From NCBI GenBank assembly GCA_945873715.1, contig CAMCFL010000172.1:1-6811 (forward strand): DNA of 6,811 bases, given 5' to 3'. Made by a program: the position numbers and the translations under genes. The stretch comes from Akkermansia muciniphila. GTDB lineage: Bacteria; Verrucomicrobiota; Verrucomicrobiia; Limisphaerales; UBA9464. The notes below the pieces were generated by a model. The model was not told the origin of the DNA, did not search any database, and worked only from the letters and a program-made list of their open reading frames with translations. Below, in pieces: positions 1 through 6,784 of this stretch (the stretch's first letter is position 1; each line of letters opens with the position of its first letter).

Positions 1-773
1 GGCGCATAGAACCGAGGGTCGGCCGGGGCGTTGCCATCGGTGCGGCCGCTGCCTTCGACCAGACCCGAGAACTTGCAATGGACGGATGCGTGAGCGGCAC
101 ACCGATCCATGCCTTCAAGCCAGGTCCGGGGCGGGGCCTGTCCGTCGATCCGCAGATTGGCGCAGTGATCAATGACGATCGGCAGCGCGGGCAGATGCCT
201 CGCGATGCGATCCACCTGGTCGAGTCGGTCCGCGCCGATCAGGACTTCCAGCATCAAGCCCGCGTCGGCGAGACGCTCGCAGTCGTGGAGGAAACCGGGC
301 CTGGCGGCGTCGAGCGGTCCATCCCACCCGCCGGTGCGGATCCCGCGGAAGGCCGGATTTCGCCGCAAGCGGTCGAGATGGTGGGCGAATCCGGGCTCGC
401 CTGGCTTGAGATGTCCCACCAATCCCCGGAGGAACCGGCTGTGCGGGAAGAGTTCCAGCACCCAATCGTTGTCGGATTCGCGGGGACTGGCCTCGACGAT
501 GACGGTGCCGGTGATTCCCAGCGGCCGGGCGAGTCGCTCGAACTCCGCCGGCAGGATGGGGCGATGAAGCAGCGGATCGTTCGGGGGCGGCCAGTCCACC
601 CCGCCCGGCCGGGTCGGATCGTAGAAATGGGTGTGGGAGTCGAGGATGCCGACCTCGGTTGGGTCGGCCGAGGCGCAGCCGGCCAGGGCGACGGCGACGC
701 CGCTGAGGAAGGTCCGACGGGAAATGCCTGTGGCATCGGCGCCGTCAGCGCCCTCGGTTGGGGGAAGGTTCAT
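1..773 (-). CDS. Tat-exported lipoprotein amidohydrolase (amidohydrolase-2 / COG3618-like), C-terminus cut by window edge
   Basis: The reading frame is open from ATG 773-771 to the left edge, giving 257 codons with no stop, so the gene is partial. Residues 18-23 read SRRTFL, a close match to the twin-arginine export motif. A hydrophobic stretch (25-32) and the lipobox LAGC follow, with Cys33 as the expected lipidated residue, so the enzyme should be folded before export and anchored outside the cytoplasmic membrane. The metal-binding HxH motif is at 47-49 (LDSHTHF), IDHCAN at 201-206 supplies another likely ligand (His203), and KFSGL is at 234-238. These follow the TIM-barrel order of the PF04909 family. 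The catalytic Asp, usually in a GSDWP-like motif, would lie beyond the edge. Known COG3618 members hydrolyse sugar lactones and related compounds; the substrate here is unknown. No other in-frame start lies before the Arg pair, and no good Shine-Dalgarno is visible. An in-frame GTG at 797-795 is an alternative start. The 17-residue leader before SRR is long and repeat-like. Confidence 0.88.
   Translation of the reverse strand, partial: MNLPPTEGADGADATGISRRTFLSGVAVALAGCASADPTEVGILDSHTHFYDPTRPGGVDWPPPNDPLLHRPILPAEFERLARPLGITGTVIVEASPRESDNDWVLELFPHSRFLRGLVGHLKPGEPGFAHHLDRLRRNPAFRGIRTGGWDGPLDAARPGFLHDCERLADAGLMLEVLIGADRLDQVDRIARHLPALPIVIDHCANLRIDGQAPPRTWLEGMDRCAAHASVHCKFSGLVEGSGRTDGNAPADPRFYA
729..755 (-). 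repeat. 9-base-period repeat-like codons in the amidohydrolase leader
   Basis: Codons 7-15 of the amidohydrolase gene read as three 9-base units, GAGGGCGCT / GACGGCGCC / GATGCCACA, encoding EGADGADAT. The intergenic inverted repeat at 828-861 has the same period and a related unit (GATGGCGCA / GATGACGCA), which would encode ADGADDAD in the matching register. The similarity is partial, so shared origin is an inference. Confidence 0.3.
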
Positions 774-827
774 TCGAGAAACGCCAGATGGATCCACAGA
801 TGCCACAAATTTCACGCTAAAGCCGGG

Positions 828-977
828 AGTTCTATCCGCAGATGGCGCAGATGACGCAGATCCTGCAGCGGTTCCTCGCACACGGATGCTCACCCGCAGG
901 ATCGGACGACCGTCTCGTCTTGGACGCCTCCCAAAGCCTCCCCATCTGCGTTATCTGCGCCATCTGCGGATAGAACT
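828..977. repeat. 34-bp inverted repeat pair made of 9-base CAGATGNCG-like units
   Basis: The left arm at 828-861 and the right arm at 944-977 are reverse complements over 34 bases with one mismatch (853 against 952), separated by 82 bases. Each arm contains a 9-base periodic core, CAGATGGCG then CAGATGACG (or CAGATAACG), followed by CAGAT. The element lies wholly between the stop of the PSCyt/PSD1 gene (994) and the start of the amidohydrolase gene (773). Transcribed with its neighbours, it could form a long stem with one C-A mismatch; on the plus strand the odd pair would be a G-U wobble. No T-run follows the stem, so a classic intrinsic terminator is not supported. A degenerate 9-base-period tract (CACAGATGC / CACAAATTT / CACGCTAAA) sits just outside at about 795-821. 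It resembles dispersed intergenic repeats I associate with Verrucomicrobiota and Planctomycetota genomes, which is recall and not a search result. Confidence 0.8.
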
Positions 978-993
978 ACCGCGGTTTCCGGGT

Positions 994-3900
994 TCAATCG
1001 ACGAAGATGAACTCGTTGCCGGAGAGGAGGACCTGGGCGTATTTGGCCCACGGTTGCAGCGGCTCCGGATCGCGGGTCGGACCGCGGAAATCCCGGGCGG
1101 CGTCCCAGACCCGGGCAGGCTGACTGGAGGCGGAACCAGCGGTGCCCGCCGCTTGCAGCACCGGTGCCCACGAGAACGAATCGGTGTTGTCGGATTTGAT
1201 GGGGTCGACGATGAAGTCGAGGGTTTCCCCGGCTGCGACCGGGAGGTCCGGCACCGGGGTGGGAACCTTCGCGGACTTGGCGGTCCACTCCGCGACGAGG
1301 CCGGTCCGGCTGGAAACCACGCGGGCGCGCACGCCATCGCCCACACTGCCGGGGTGATCCAGTTCGCCCGTCACCGACACCCGGAGGGTGACCGGAGCCG
1401 TCCAGCGGCGAAGCACGGAGTACTTCTGGGATGAACCCGGGTGTCCCCCTTTCGCACTGAGCGCGGCATGGCTGGGTTCGCCCTGGGCGGGGTAGGCTGC
1501 GGCGATCTGCCAACGGTTGTCCTTGAACTCGGGGAAGGGCTTGAAGTCCACGATGCGGGCGGTCGCGGGATCGAAGCGTCCGGTGCCATAGGACCAATTG
1601 GCGGCGGGGCGTGGTTCGGGCTTGATCGGGCCTTGGGAACCGACGAACGCGCGGGCGAGCCTGATTTCCCCCCGGGTCGGATTGCGTTGGTAGATCCATT
1701 GGTACAGCCAGCGCACCCGCTCTCCGTCGCCCCTCGCCTGGGTGAAGGTGGTGCGGGAGGTGGTCTTGCGGGCGAGTTCGATGAGGAACGGGTTGTTCAT
1801 GAGGAACAAAGCCTGTTGCGGAACCGTGGTCTGGAACCGGATCGCGGTGGTCGTGTCCGGACTGGCGAAGTCGAAGGAGCGCAGGAGGCCCGGCAGGTTC
1901 TGGCGATCGATGTATCCATAGAGCGTTCGCCGCGGCGTGGACTTTTCCTCGAACATCTCGACCGGCTGGCCTCCCAGGACTTCTTCCAGCCCGCCGCTGA
2001 CGTACAGGAGGGAATCGCGCAGCGCCTCGAAGTCGAATCGCTTCCGGTTCATGTGCCAGTACCACTGGTTGCCCGGGTCGATCGACGCATTGCGGGCGAA
2101 GACCGCCTGCGCCTTGGCCGAGTCCCCCGGATCACTGGCCTGACGGTAGGTGGCGGACAGGAGGAGTTCGCGGTGGAGTTGCTTGATCGACCAACCGGAC
2201 TGCATGAACCGGATCGCCAGATGATCAAGCAGTGCCGGGTTCGATGGTGCCTCGGTGCGCACTCCGAAGTCGGCCGGCGTCTTCACCAGCGGGGTGCCGA
2301 AGTGACGGCTCCAGATCCGGTTCACCAGCACCCGCGCGGTGAGCGGATTGCCCGGGTGCGTGATGGCCTGCGCCAGTTCCAGGCGTCCGCTCCCCTTCAC
2401 GAACGGCTTCCGCTCCATACCTCCCAGGATCCCGAGGAACTGGCGGGGAACCGCCGGCCCGTGATTGCCTGGATTGCCGCGCTTGAAGACGACGGGTTCC
2501 ACCGGCTTGTCCTTGTCGAGCAGGGCCATGGCCCGGAGCGGAGCGCCGGGGTGGGTGGCATCGAGTTCATCGACCTGGCGCTTGAGTGCGCGGGTCTTCT
2601 GGGCCACCGGCGTGTCGAAGAAGCGGTTGATGTCGCCCAACGCCTCGCGCACCGGGGAAGTGTCCCCGTGCAGGAACAGTCGCAGGGCTTCCATGCCCGC
2701 ATCCGCGAGGGTGGCCGGCTCGGGCGTGCCGGCCTTGCGGGCCTCTTCCTTCGCGGTTTCCCAGGCCTTGTCGGCGTCGAGCAGGATCCGGCCGAAGCGA
2801 TGGCTCGCCTCCAGCAGGTTGGTCGGGGCCGCGAGCCTGAGTCCAGCGACCAGGATGGGATTGACCGGACGGGCAGCGTCCGTTGCGGCAGCGCCATCGA
2901 GGTACTTGGCGGCACCGGCGGCGAAGTCATTGGTGGGAACCGCGGCCAGGCCCACCCACGGAGCGAGGATCGGGTGATGCTCCTTGCCGGCGGTTTCCAG
3001 TCGGCGTTTCCACGCGCCCACCAGGCCCGGGTCCAGACTGCGCGAACGGGCGATGACCTCCGTCTTCGATCCATCGAGCGCCAGGGTTTCCTGGGCGCAG
3101 AGCAGATAATCCCCGGCCTTCTCCCGCAACTTGCGGAGGACATCGGCGGTCCGGTCCGCGCGGTAGTCGGCGAGTTCCTTCTCCCGACGGGTGCGTTCCG
3201 TCTCATAGGCGGCTGCGGCGTGGGGATTGGGATTGGAACTGAGGAACGGTTTCTCGGCCGGTTCCTGGCTGCTGGCGAACACGCCGTAGAGCGAATAGTA
3301 GTCGGCCGTGGGAATGGGATCCGACTTGTGATCGTGGCAACGGGCACAGCCGACCGTGAGTCCCTGGGTTCCGCGGAACACGACGTCGATGCGATCGTCG
3401 ATGATGTCGGCTTCGTTGTTGAGGAACCGACGACCGAGGGTGAGGAAGCCCATGGCCGCCATCGGCCAAGGATCGTCCTTGGTGGCCAGTTGATCCCCGG
3501 CGATCTGTTCCTGCAGGAACCGATCGTATGGCAGGTCCTGGTTGAACGCCCGGACCACCCAGTCGCGGTAGGTATAGGCGTAGGCGTAGCGACGTTCCTC
3601 CTCGAAGACGTAGCCCTTGCTGTCGGCGTAGCGGGCGACGTCGAGCCACCAGCGTCCCCAACGTTCCCCATACCGTGGCGAGGCCAGCAGGCGGTCCACG
3701 GCCCGTTCGTAGGCATCCGGGCTGGGATCCGCCAGGAACGCCGTCATTTCCTGAGACGTCGGAGGCAGCCCGGTCAGATCATGGGTGATGCGCCGGAGCA
3801 GTGTGCGCCGCGCGGCCTCGGGTGCCGGGCTGATCTGTGCTTCCTCCAGTCGGGCCAGCACCAGATAATCGAGATCGGTGCGGGGCCAGGAGGTGTGGTG

Positions 3901-4395
3901 GACGGTCGGACGCGGGGGATCGATCAGACGCTGGAAAGCCCAGTGCCGTGACGGGTCCATCCCGCCCGCGGCAGCACCGGTGCGCGGGTCCGGAGCGCCG
4001 ATGCGGACCCATTCCTCCAGGGTGGCGACCTGGGCGGCAGTGAGGGGCGAACGTCCGTCACCCTTCGGCGGCATTTGTTCCAGATCCTTGGCGCTGCCGC
4101 GAATGGCCTGGATCAAGAGGCTCTCCGCGGGCTTGCCCGGGACGATCGCCGGACCGGTGGCACCCCCGCTCTCCCAGCCCGACTTGAGGTCGAGGCGCAG
4201 CCCGCCCTTGGTCTTGTTAACCGCCGCGCTGTGGCAGGGATAACAGTGGTCCACCAGCAGCGGGCGAACCTGGTTCTCGAAGAATTCCGTGTGGGTCGGG
4301 TTCTCCCCCGCGACCGCACTGAGGAAGGGCGCCGTCAGGAGCATTCCTGCCAGGACCGGCTGCAATCGAAGTAGATAGGGGAACAAGGGGTCCAT
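994..4395 (-). CDS. Exported di-haem PSCyt1-PSCyt2(DUF1549)-PSD1(DUF1553) protein
   Basis: The product is 1133 residues from ATG 4395-4393. A TTG three codons upstream (4404) is less likely, because GGAAGGA at 4406-4412 lies 10 bases before the ATG but only 1 base before the TTG. A signal peptide covers about 1-30 (hydrophobic PVLAGMLLTAPFLSAVAG). The planctomycete cytochrome c domain (PF07635) spans about 35-130, with haem motif CYPCH at 51-55. DUF1549 spans about 175-377 and contains ERWGRWWLDVARYADSKGY and a second haem motif, CARCH, at 350-354. A charged, helical linker runs from about 378 to 665. DUF1553 covers about 669-918 (NPLTARVLVNRIWSRHFG, VPQQALFLMNNPF). A beta-rich tail to 1133 carries GGHPG and GDGVRARV. 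The protein should act outside the cytoplasmic membrane as a c-type electron carrier or oxidoreductase. Its biochemical role is not established, although such genes occur in polysaccharide-degrading contexts. The family's common partner DUF1501 is not adjacent. The transporter gene lies 70 bases upstream and the hydrolase 220 bases downstream. Confidence 0.95.
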   Translation of the reverse strand: MDPLFPYLLRLQPVLAGMLLTAPFLSAVAGENPTHTEFFENQVRPLLVDHCYPCHSAAVNKTKGGLRLDLKSGWESGGATGPAIVPGKPAESLLIQAIRGSAKDLEQMPPKGDGRSPLTAAQVATLEEWVRIGAPDPRTGAAAGGMDPSRHWAFQRLIDPPRPTVHHTSWPRTDLDYLVLARLEEAQISPAPEAARRTLLRRITHDLTGLPPTSQEMTAFLADPSPDAYERAVDRLLASPRYGERWGRWWLDVARYADSKGYVFEEERRYAYAYTYRDWVVRAFNQDLPYDRFLQEQIAGDQLATKDDPWPMAAMGFLTLGRRFLNNEADIIDDRIDVVFRGTQGLTVGCARCHDHKSDPIPTADYYSLYGVFASSQEPAEKPFLSSNPNPHAAAAYETERTRREKELADYRADRTADVLRKLREKAGDYLLCAQETLALDGSKTEVIARSRSLDPGLVGAWKRRLETAGKEHHPILAPWVGLAAVPTNDFAAGAAKYLDGAAATDAARPVNPILVAGLRLAAPTNLLEASHRFGRILLDADKAWETAKEEARKAGTPEPATLADAGMEALRLFLHGDTSPVREALGDINRFFDTPVAQKTRALKRQVDELDATHPGAPLRAMALLDKDKPVEPVVFKRGNPGNHGPAVPRQFLGILGGMERKPFVKGSGRLELAQAITHPGNPLTARVLVNRIWSRHFGTPLVKTPADFGVRTEAPSNPALLDHLAIRFMQSGWSIKQLHRELLLSATYRQASDPGDSAKAQAVFARNASIDPGNQWYWHMNRKRFDFEALRDSLLYVSGGLEEVLGGQPVEMFEEKSTPRRTLYGYIDRQNLPGLLRSFDFASPDTTTAIRFQTTVPQQALFLMNNPFLIELARKTTSRTTFTQARGDGERVRWLYQWIYQRNPTRGEIRLARAFVGSQGPIKPEPRPAANWSYGTGRFDPATARIVDFKPFPEFKDNRWQIAAAYPAQGEPSHAALSAKGGHPGSSQKYSVLRRWTAPVTLRVSVTGELDHPGSVGDGVRARVVSSRTGLVAEWTAKSAKVPTPVPDLPVAAGETLDFIVDPIKSDNTDSFSWAPVLQAAGTAGSASSQPARVWDAARDFRGPTRDPEPLQPWAKYAQVLLSGNEFIFVD

Positions 4396-4405
4396 CGGAT
4401 GCAAT

Positions 4406-4412
4406 TCCTTCC
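4406..4412 (-). promoter_or_regulatory. Ribosome binding site deciding the PSCyt/PSD1 start
   Basis: GGAAGGA on the minus strand lies 10 bases before ATG 4395 and 1 base before the in-frame TTG at 4404. The spacing favours the ATG and removes three residues from the longest open frame. Confidence 0.55.
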
Positions 4413-4465
4413 CACTCTTCCGGCTTGTGGGGCCATGTCAAAAACGGAGTTGGCCCGGGTGATAT

Positions 4466-5728
4466 TCAGCCGGCCTTCCTCCGGGACGCCCGGATCTCGG
4501 GAAGGAGGATGACCGTCGCCGCCAGGATCATGGCACCGGCGATCCAACCCATCGCCGCCGGGGAGAAATGTCGGACGACCTGGAAGGCCAGAAAGGGTGC
4601 CAGAACGCCGCGAACCCCGGTCAGGAAGGTGTGGACCGACATGTAGTCGGCCACGCGCTCGGCCGGAGCGAATTTGGTGACCCAGAGAGCCCAGGCAACG
4701 TCTCCGCCCGCATTGGAGATGCCGTAGATGATCGCCCCAACCACCAGTCCGGCGGTGGTGTCCGAGGTGAAGAAGGCGGCAATGCCAAGCGCGAATCCGA
4801 CATTCAACACGCACCGCAGGACGAAGAAGTTGGACCGGTCGAAAAGTCGTCCCCAGAGCGGGCTGATGAGCAGTCGGGCGATGTTCGGGATGACCAGGGT
4901 CAACAGGGCGATCTCGCCGGCGGGCTTGGCGAGGCCGTACCGGGGGTTCCCCAGGTATTCCACCCGGAGCGGCAGCATGGCCAGGTTGGCGAACCCCATC
5001 AGCATCCAGGCGATCAATGCCTGCCGGAAAACACGGTCGGACCGCACGTACCGCCACGCATGCAGGGGATGGGCACCCAACGCCGCGGGCAGCGGCGACG
5101 AAGGAACCGGCGCGACGCTCCACGCGGCCGCTGCGAACGCGGCGGCGAAGAGCACGATCAGGATCCGATCGCGTCCCGGGATGCCGGCCGTCGCCACCAG
5201 AAGGTGATTGAACCAGCCGGGGAAGGAGTCGGAGGGATGCGGATCCAGCCACAGGCCCGCGGCACCCGCGAACACGATCGCCGCCCCGATCCGCAGCATG
5301 ACCGCCTGCGAATAGAGTCGGCCGCGGCGTTCCGCCGGATAGTTGTCCTGATAGATCTGGGTGAGCAGTGGGATGACCGAGAACGGCGTGGCCAGGGCAA
5401 TCACGCAGAACACCGCGAAGAGCGGACCCCATTCCGCCGGCACCAGCGCCGCCACCAACATCGCGACGGCCCCGACTGACAGCATCCGCGCCACCGCTTC
5501 ACTGGGGCGGGAGCCCTGCTTCTGGATGCGATTCACCACCAGCGGGGTCAGCAGCAGTCCGACGCTCCCGCCGGCCGCCACCAGCGACTTGGCCACGGGC
5601 CCGGCGTCAAAATGGCGGGTGGCAATCAACAGGAGGAAGGTGTTGCCCGCGGTCTCGATCACGCCGGAGCAGAGTGATCTCCACCGTTCCCTGCGGAAGG
5701 TGAGATCAGCTTTGTCTCCGGGCGTCAT
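4466..5728 (-). CDS. Major facilitator superfamily (MFS) transporter
   Basis: The product is a 420-residue, strongly hydrophobic protein with about 12 predicted membrane helices, roughly at 17-37, 44-65, 82-98, 101-122, 138-160, 188-207, 232-254, 270-290, 300-320, 325-347, 366-386 and 388-409. That length and count are normal for MFS. An MFS motif-A-like loop, GRLFDRSN, is at 293-300, between helices 8 and 9. A basic loop, PAERRGRL, at 131-138 sits before helix 5. The basic N-terminus (RRERWR, 12-17) fits a cytoplasmic tail. Substrate and direction of transport cannot be read from the sequence; the regulator and hydrolase nearby suggest a small organic compound. It is the first gene of the minus-strand group, with 70 bases to the next gene. 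ATG 5728 places helix 1 naturally, although no Shine-Dalgarno is visible before it (CTAGCTCCCGC). The divergent regulator frame opens only 12 bases away. Confidence 0.92.
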   Translation of the reverse strand: MTPGDKADLTFRRERWRSLCSGVIETAGNTFLLLIATRHFDAGPVAKSLVAAGGSVGLLLTPLVVNRIQKQGSRPSEAVARMLSVGAVAMLVAALVPAEWGPLFAVFCVIALATPFSVIPLLTQIYQDNYPAERRGRLYSQAVMLRIGAAIVFAGAAGLWLDPHPSDSFPGWFNHLLVATAGIPGRDRILIVLFAAAFAAAAWSVAPVPSSPLPAALGAHPLHAWRYVRSDRVFRQALIAWMLMGFANLAMLPLRVEYLGNPRYGLAKPAGEIALLTLVIPNIARLLISPLWGRLFDRSNFFVLRCVLNVGFALGIAAFFTSDTTAGLVVGAIIYGISNAGGDVAWALWVTKFAPAERVADYMSVHTFLTGVRGVLAPFLAFQVVRHFSPAAMGWIAGAMILAATVILLPEIRASRRKAG

Positions 5729-5740
5729 GCGGGAGCTAGG

Positions 5741-6784
5741 ATGCGCAGCCCCGTCGTACGATGGGAAACGAGGAAACCTGAAAATGGAGGGATGCTTGGA
5801 ACGGCGGGCGAGGACGCCCGCGGTCCCGGGAGGGATCCTCGCCCATGCCCGCGTTTACAGGCCCTTGTTCCAGAGGCACAATCCATCCTCTTGAGCGGGC
5901 GCATCAAACCTCCGGAACTGATCGAGACGCATCTTGTCGGGTCGCGGACGCATGAATGGATCGTGCGTGCGGCGGAGTGTCTGGCCCTGGTGCCCCATCA
6001 CATCGCCCACGTGGGTTTTGCGGATGCCGCCGTCCCCTACACCATGGTCCGAACGGACCTGGCCGGAACCTATTTCCTGGCCTGTTACGCCGGCGAGGGA
6101 CGCATCCTGCTCGACGGTCGATGGCAGCGTTGTGTGGCGGGCCAGGCCTGCATGGCACCGCCCCATGCGCTTCACGCGTTCCATGCCATTCCCGGGAGAC
6201 GCTGGTCGTTTGCCTGGGTCCGGTATGACGCGGCTGCGGGCAATGGCCCGCTGGGAACGTCGAGTGCTCCGGTGCTGGCCCAGTTCAACTGCGAGGCGGT
6301 GGCCTCGGCGGTGCGGGGGCTCTACCACGAAAAATCCGGCGGAGCGCAACCCGCCGCCCTGCATCAGTGGTCGGAACTGATCCATTCGTACGTCCTGCGC
6401 TTCGCCCAACCGTGGCATGTCGAGGATCGCCTGACGCAGTTGTGGGAGGCCGTGGCGGCGGCCCCGGGAGAGCCGTGGAACCTGACCGAGCTCAGCCGGC
6501 GGGTGCATTGCAGCGGGGAACATCTTCGACGGTTGTGCCGTGGTCAGTTGGGCCGATCCCCGATGGAGCACGTTACCTACCTCCGGATCCGTCACGCGGC
6601 GGCCATGCTCATCGAGACGGACCTCAAGCTGGAAGGAATTGCCGATGCGGTCGGCTATGCCAATCCCTTCGTGTTTTCGAACACCTTCAAGAAGTGGACC
6701 GGTTGGCGTCCCAGCGAGTATCGCCTGCGTCCGGGCGGCAAGATCGTCCTGGACGTTCGCAAGGACGCACCCCCGCGGCGGTAG
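5741..6784 (+). CDS. AraC-family transcriptional regulator with N-terminal cupin-like sensor; start uncertain
   Basis: The open frame encodes up to 347 residues. Residues 68-93 (RTHEWIVRAAECLALVPHHI and on) and 95-165 form the AraC-type ligand-binding region, with the cupin-like run CVAGQACMAPPHALHAFHA at 131-149. The DNA-binding domain covers about 247-330. Its first helix-turn-helix (LTELSRRVHCSGEHLRRLC) and second (IADAVGYANPFVFSNTF, followed by KKWTGWRPSEYR) match the family signature well. It should bind a small ligand and activate or repress the divergent MFS / PSCyt / hydrolase genes, and perhaps itself. ATG 5741 has GGGAG 5 bases upstream, but it lies 12 bases from the MFS start, and residues 1-43 look non-coding (rich in Arg, Gly and Pro). 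Alternatives are ATG 5792, whose GGAGG is too close, and TTG 5891, just before the family-like part (LSGRIKPPELIETH). A truncated regulator of about 297 residues would have normal AraC length. Confidence 0.9.
   Translation: MRSPVVRWETRKPENGGMLGTAGEDARGPGRDPRPCPRLQALVPEAQSILLSGRIKPPELIETHLVGSRTHEWIVRAAECLALVPHHIAHVGFADAAVPYTMVRTDLAGTYFLACYAGEGRILLDGRWQRCVAGQACMAPPHALHAFHAIPGRRWSFAWVRYDAAAGNGPLGTSSAPVLAQFNCEAVASAVRGLYHEKSGGAQPAALHQWSELIHSYVLRFAQPWHVEDRLTQLWEAVAAAPGEPWNLTELSRRVHCSGEHLRRLCRGQLGRSPMEHVTYLRIRHAAAMLIETDLKLEGIADAVGYANPFVFSNTFKKWTGWRPSEYRLRPGGKIVLDVRKDAPPRR
5764..5777 (+). promoter_or_regulatory. Possible regulator half-sites: GGAAAC direct repeat
   Basis: GGAAAC occurs at 5764-5769 and again at 5772-5777, in the short AT-richer patch upstream of the MFS gene, 36-49 bases before its ATG. 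AraC-family proteins often bind direct-repeat half-sites near divergent promoters. Two six-base copies 8 bases apart is weak evidence, and no convincing -10/-35 pair was found. The site would be coding if the regulator really starts at 5741. Confidence 0.2.
5804..5844. repeat. Nested inverted repeats in the divergent control region
   Basis: GGGCGAGGA at 5806-5814 is perfectly complementary to TCCTCGCCC at 5836-5844, with a 21-base spacer. A competing tight hairpin uses GCGGGCG (5804-5810) and CGCCCGC (5815-5821) around the loop AGGA. The two structures share bases and so exclude each other. The element lies upstream of the conserved part of the regulator gene and about 75-115 bases upstream of the MFS ATG. 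It could be a transcript structure, a protein-binding palindrome or a copy of a dispersed GC-rich repeat; the sequence alone does not decide. Confidence 0.5.

Noticed and set aside
78..854. A 258-codon plus-strand frame at the left end
   Set aside because: It lies in the same register opposite the amidohydrolase, whose Tat motif, lipobox, HxH and IDH motifs are clear. Its product is low-complexity and unrecognisable, and it runs into the intergenic repeat.
828..977. CRISPR array or insertion-sequence ends
   Set aside because: There are only two arms, inverted and not direct, with internal 9-base periodicity. There are no spacers of regular length, no transposase gene and no visible target-site duplication.
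890..2065. A 391-codon minus-strand frame overlapping the 3' part of the PSCyt/PSD1 gene and the intergenic repeat
   Set aside because: It is out of frame with the DUF1553 protein. Its product is Arg/Pro-rich, and its end (SADGADNADG) is just the intergenic repeat translated.
1441..3951. An 836-codon open frame on the plus strand, opposite the PSCyt/PSD1 gene
   Set aside because: It is in exact codon register with the sense gene, so each of its stops would need a TTA, CTA or TCA sense codon. A GC-rich gene that avoids those three codons leaves the opposite frame open by default. The protein has no recognisable domain, whereas the sense product has several.
4413..4441. TTGACA on the minus strand (4436-4441), a possible internal promoter for the PSCyt/PSD1 gene
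   Set aside because: At 17-base spacing the -10 position reads AGAGTG, which is not promoter-like. A single six-base match is expected by chance.
4431..4455. GGCCA...TGGCC as a terminator after the MFS gene
   Set aside because: The stem is only 5 bp with a 15-base loop, and no T-run follows it in the direction of transcription.
4568..5479. A 303-codon plus-strand frame opposite the MFS gene
   Set aside because: It is register-matched antisense and its product is hydrophilic, Gly/Arg/Asp/Gln-rich and domain-free. The minus frame gives a clean 12-helix transporter.
5855..6595. A 246-codon minus-strand frame opposite the regulator
   Set aside because: It is register-matched antisense to a convincing AraC-type protein and has no recognisable motif.
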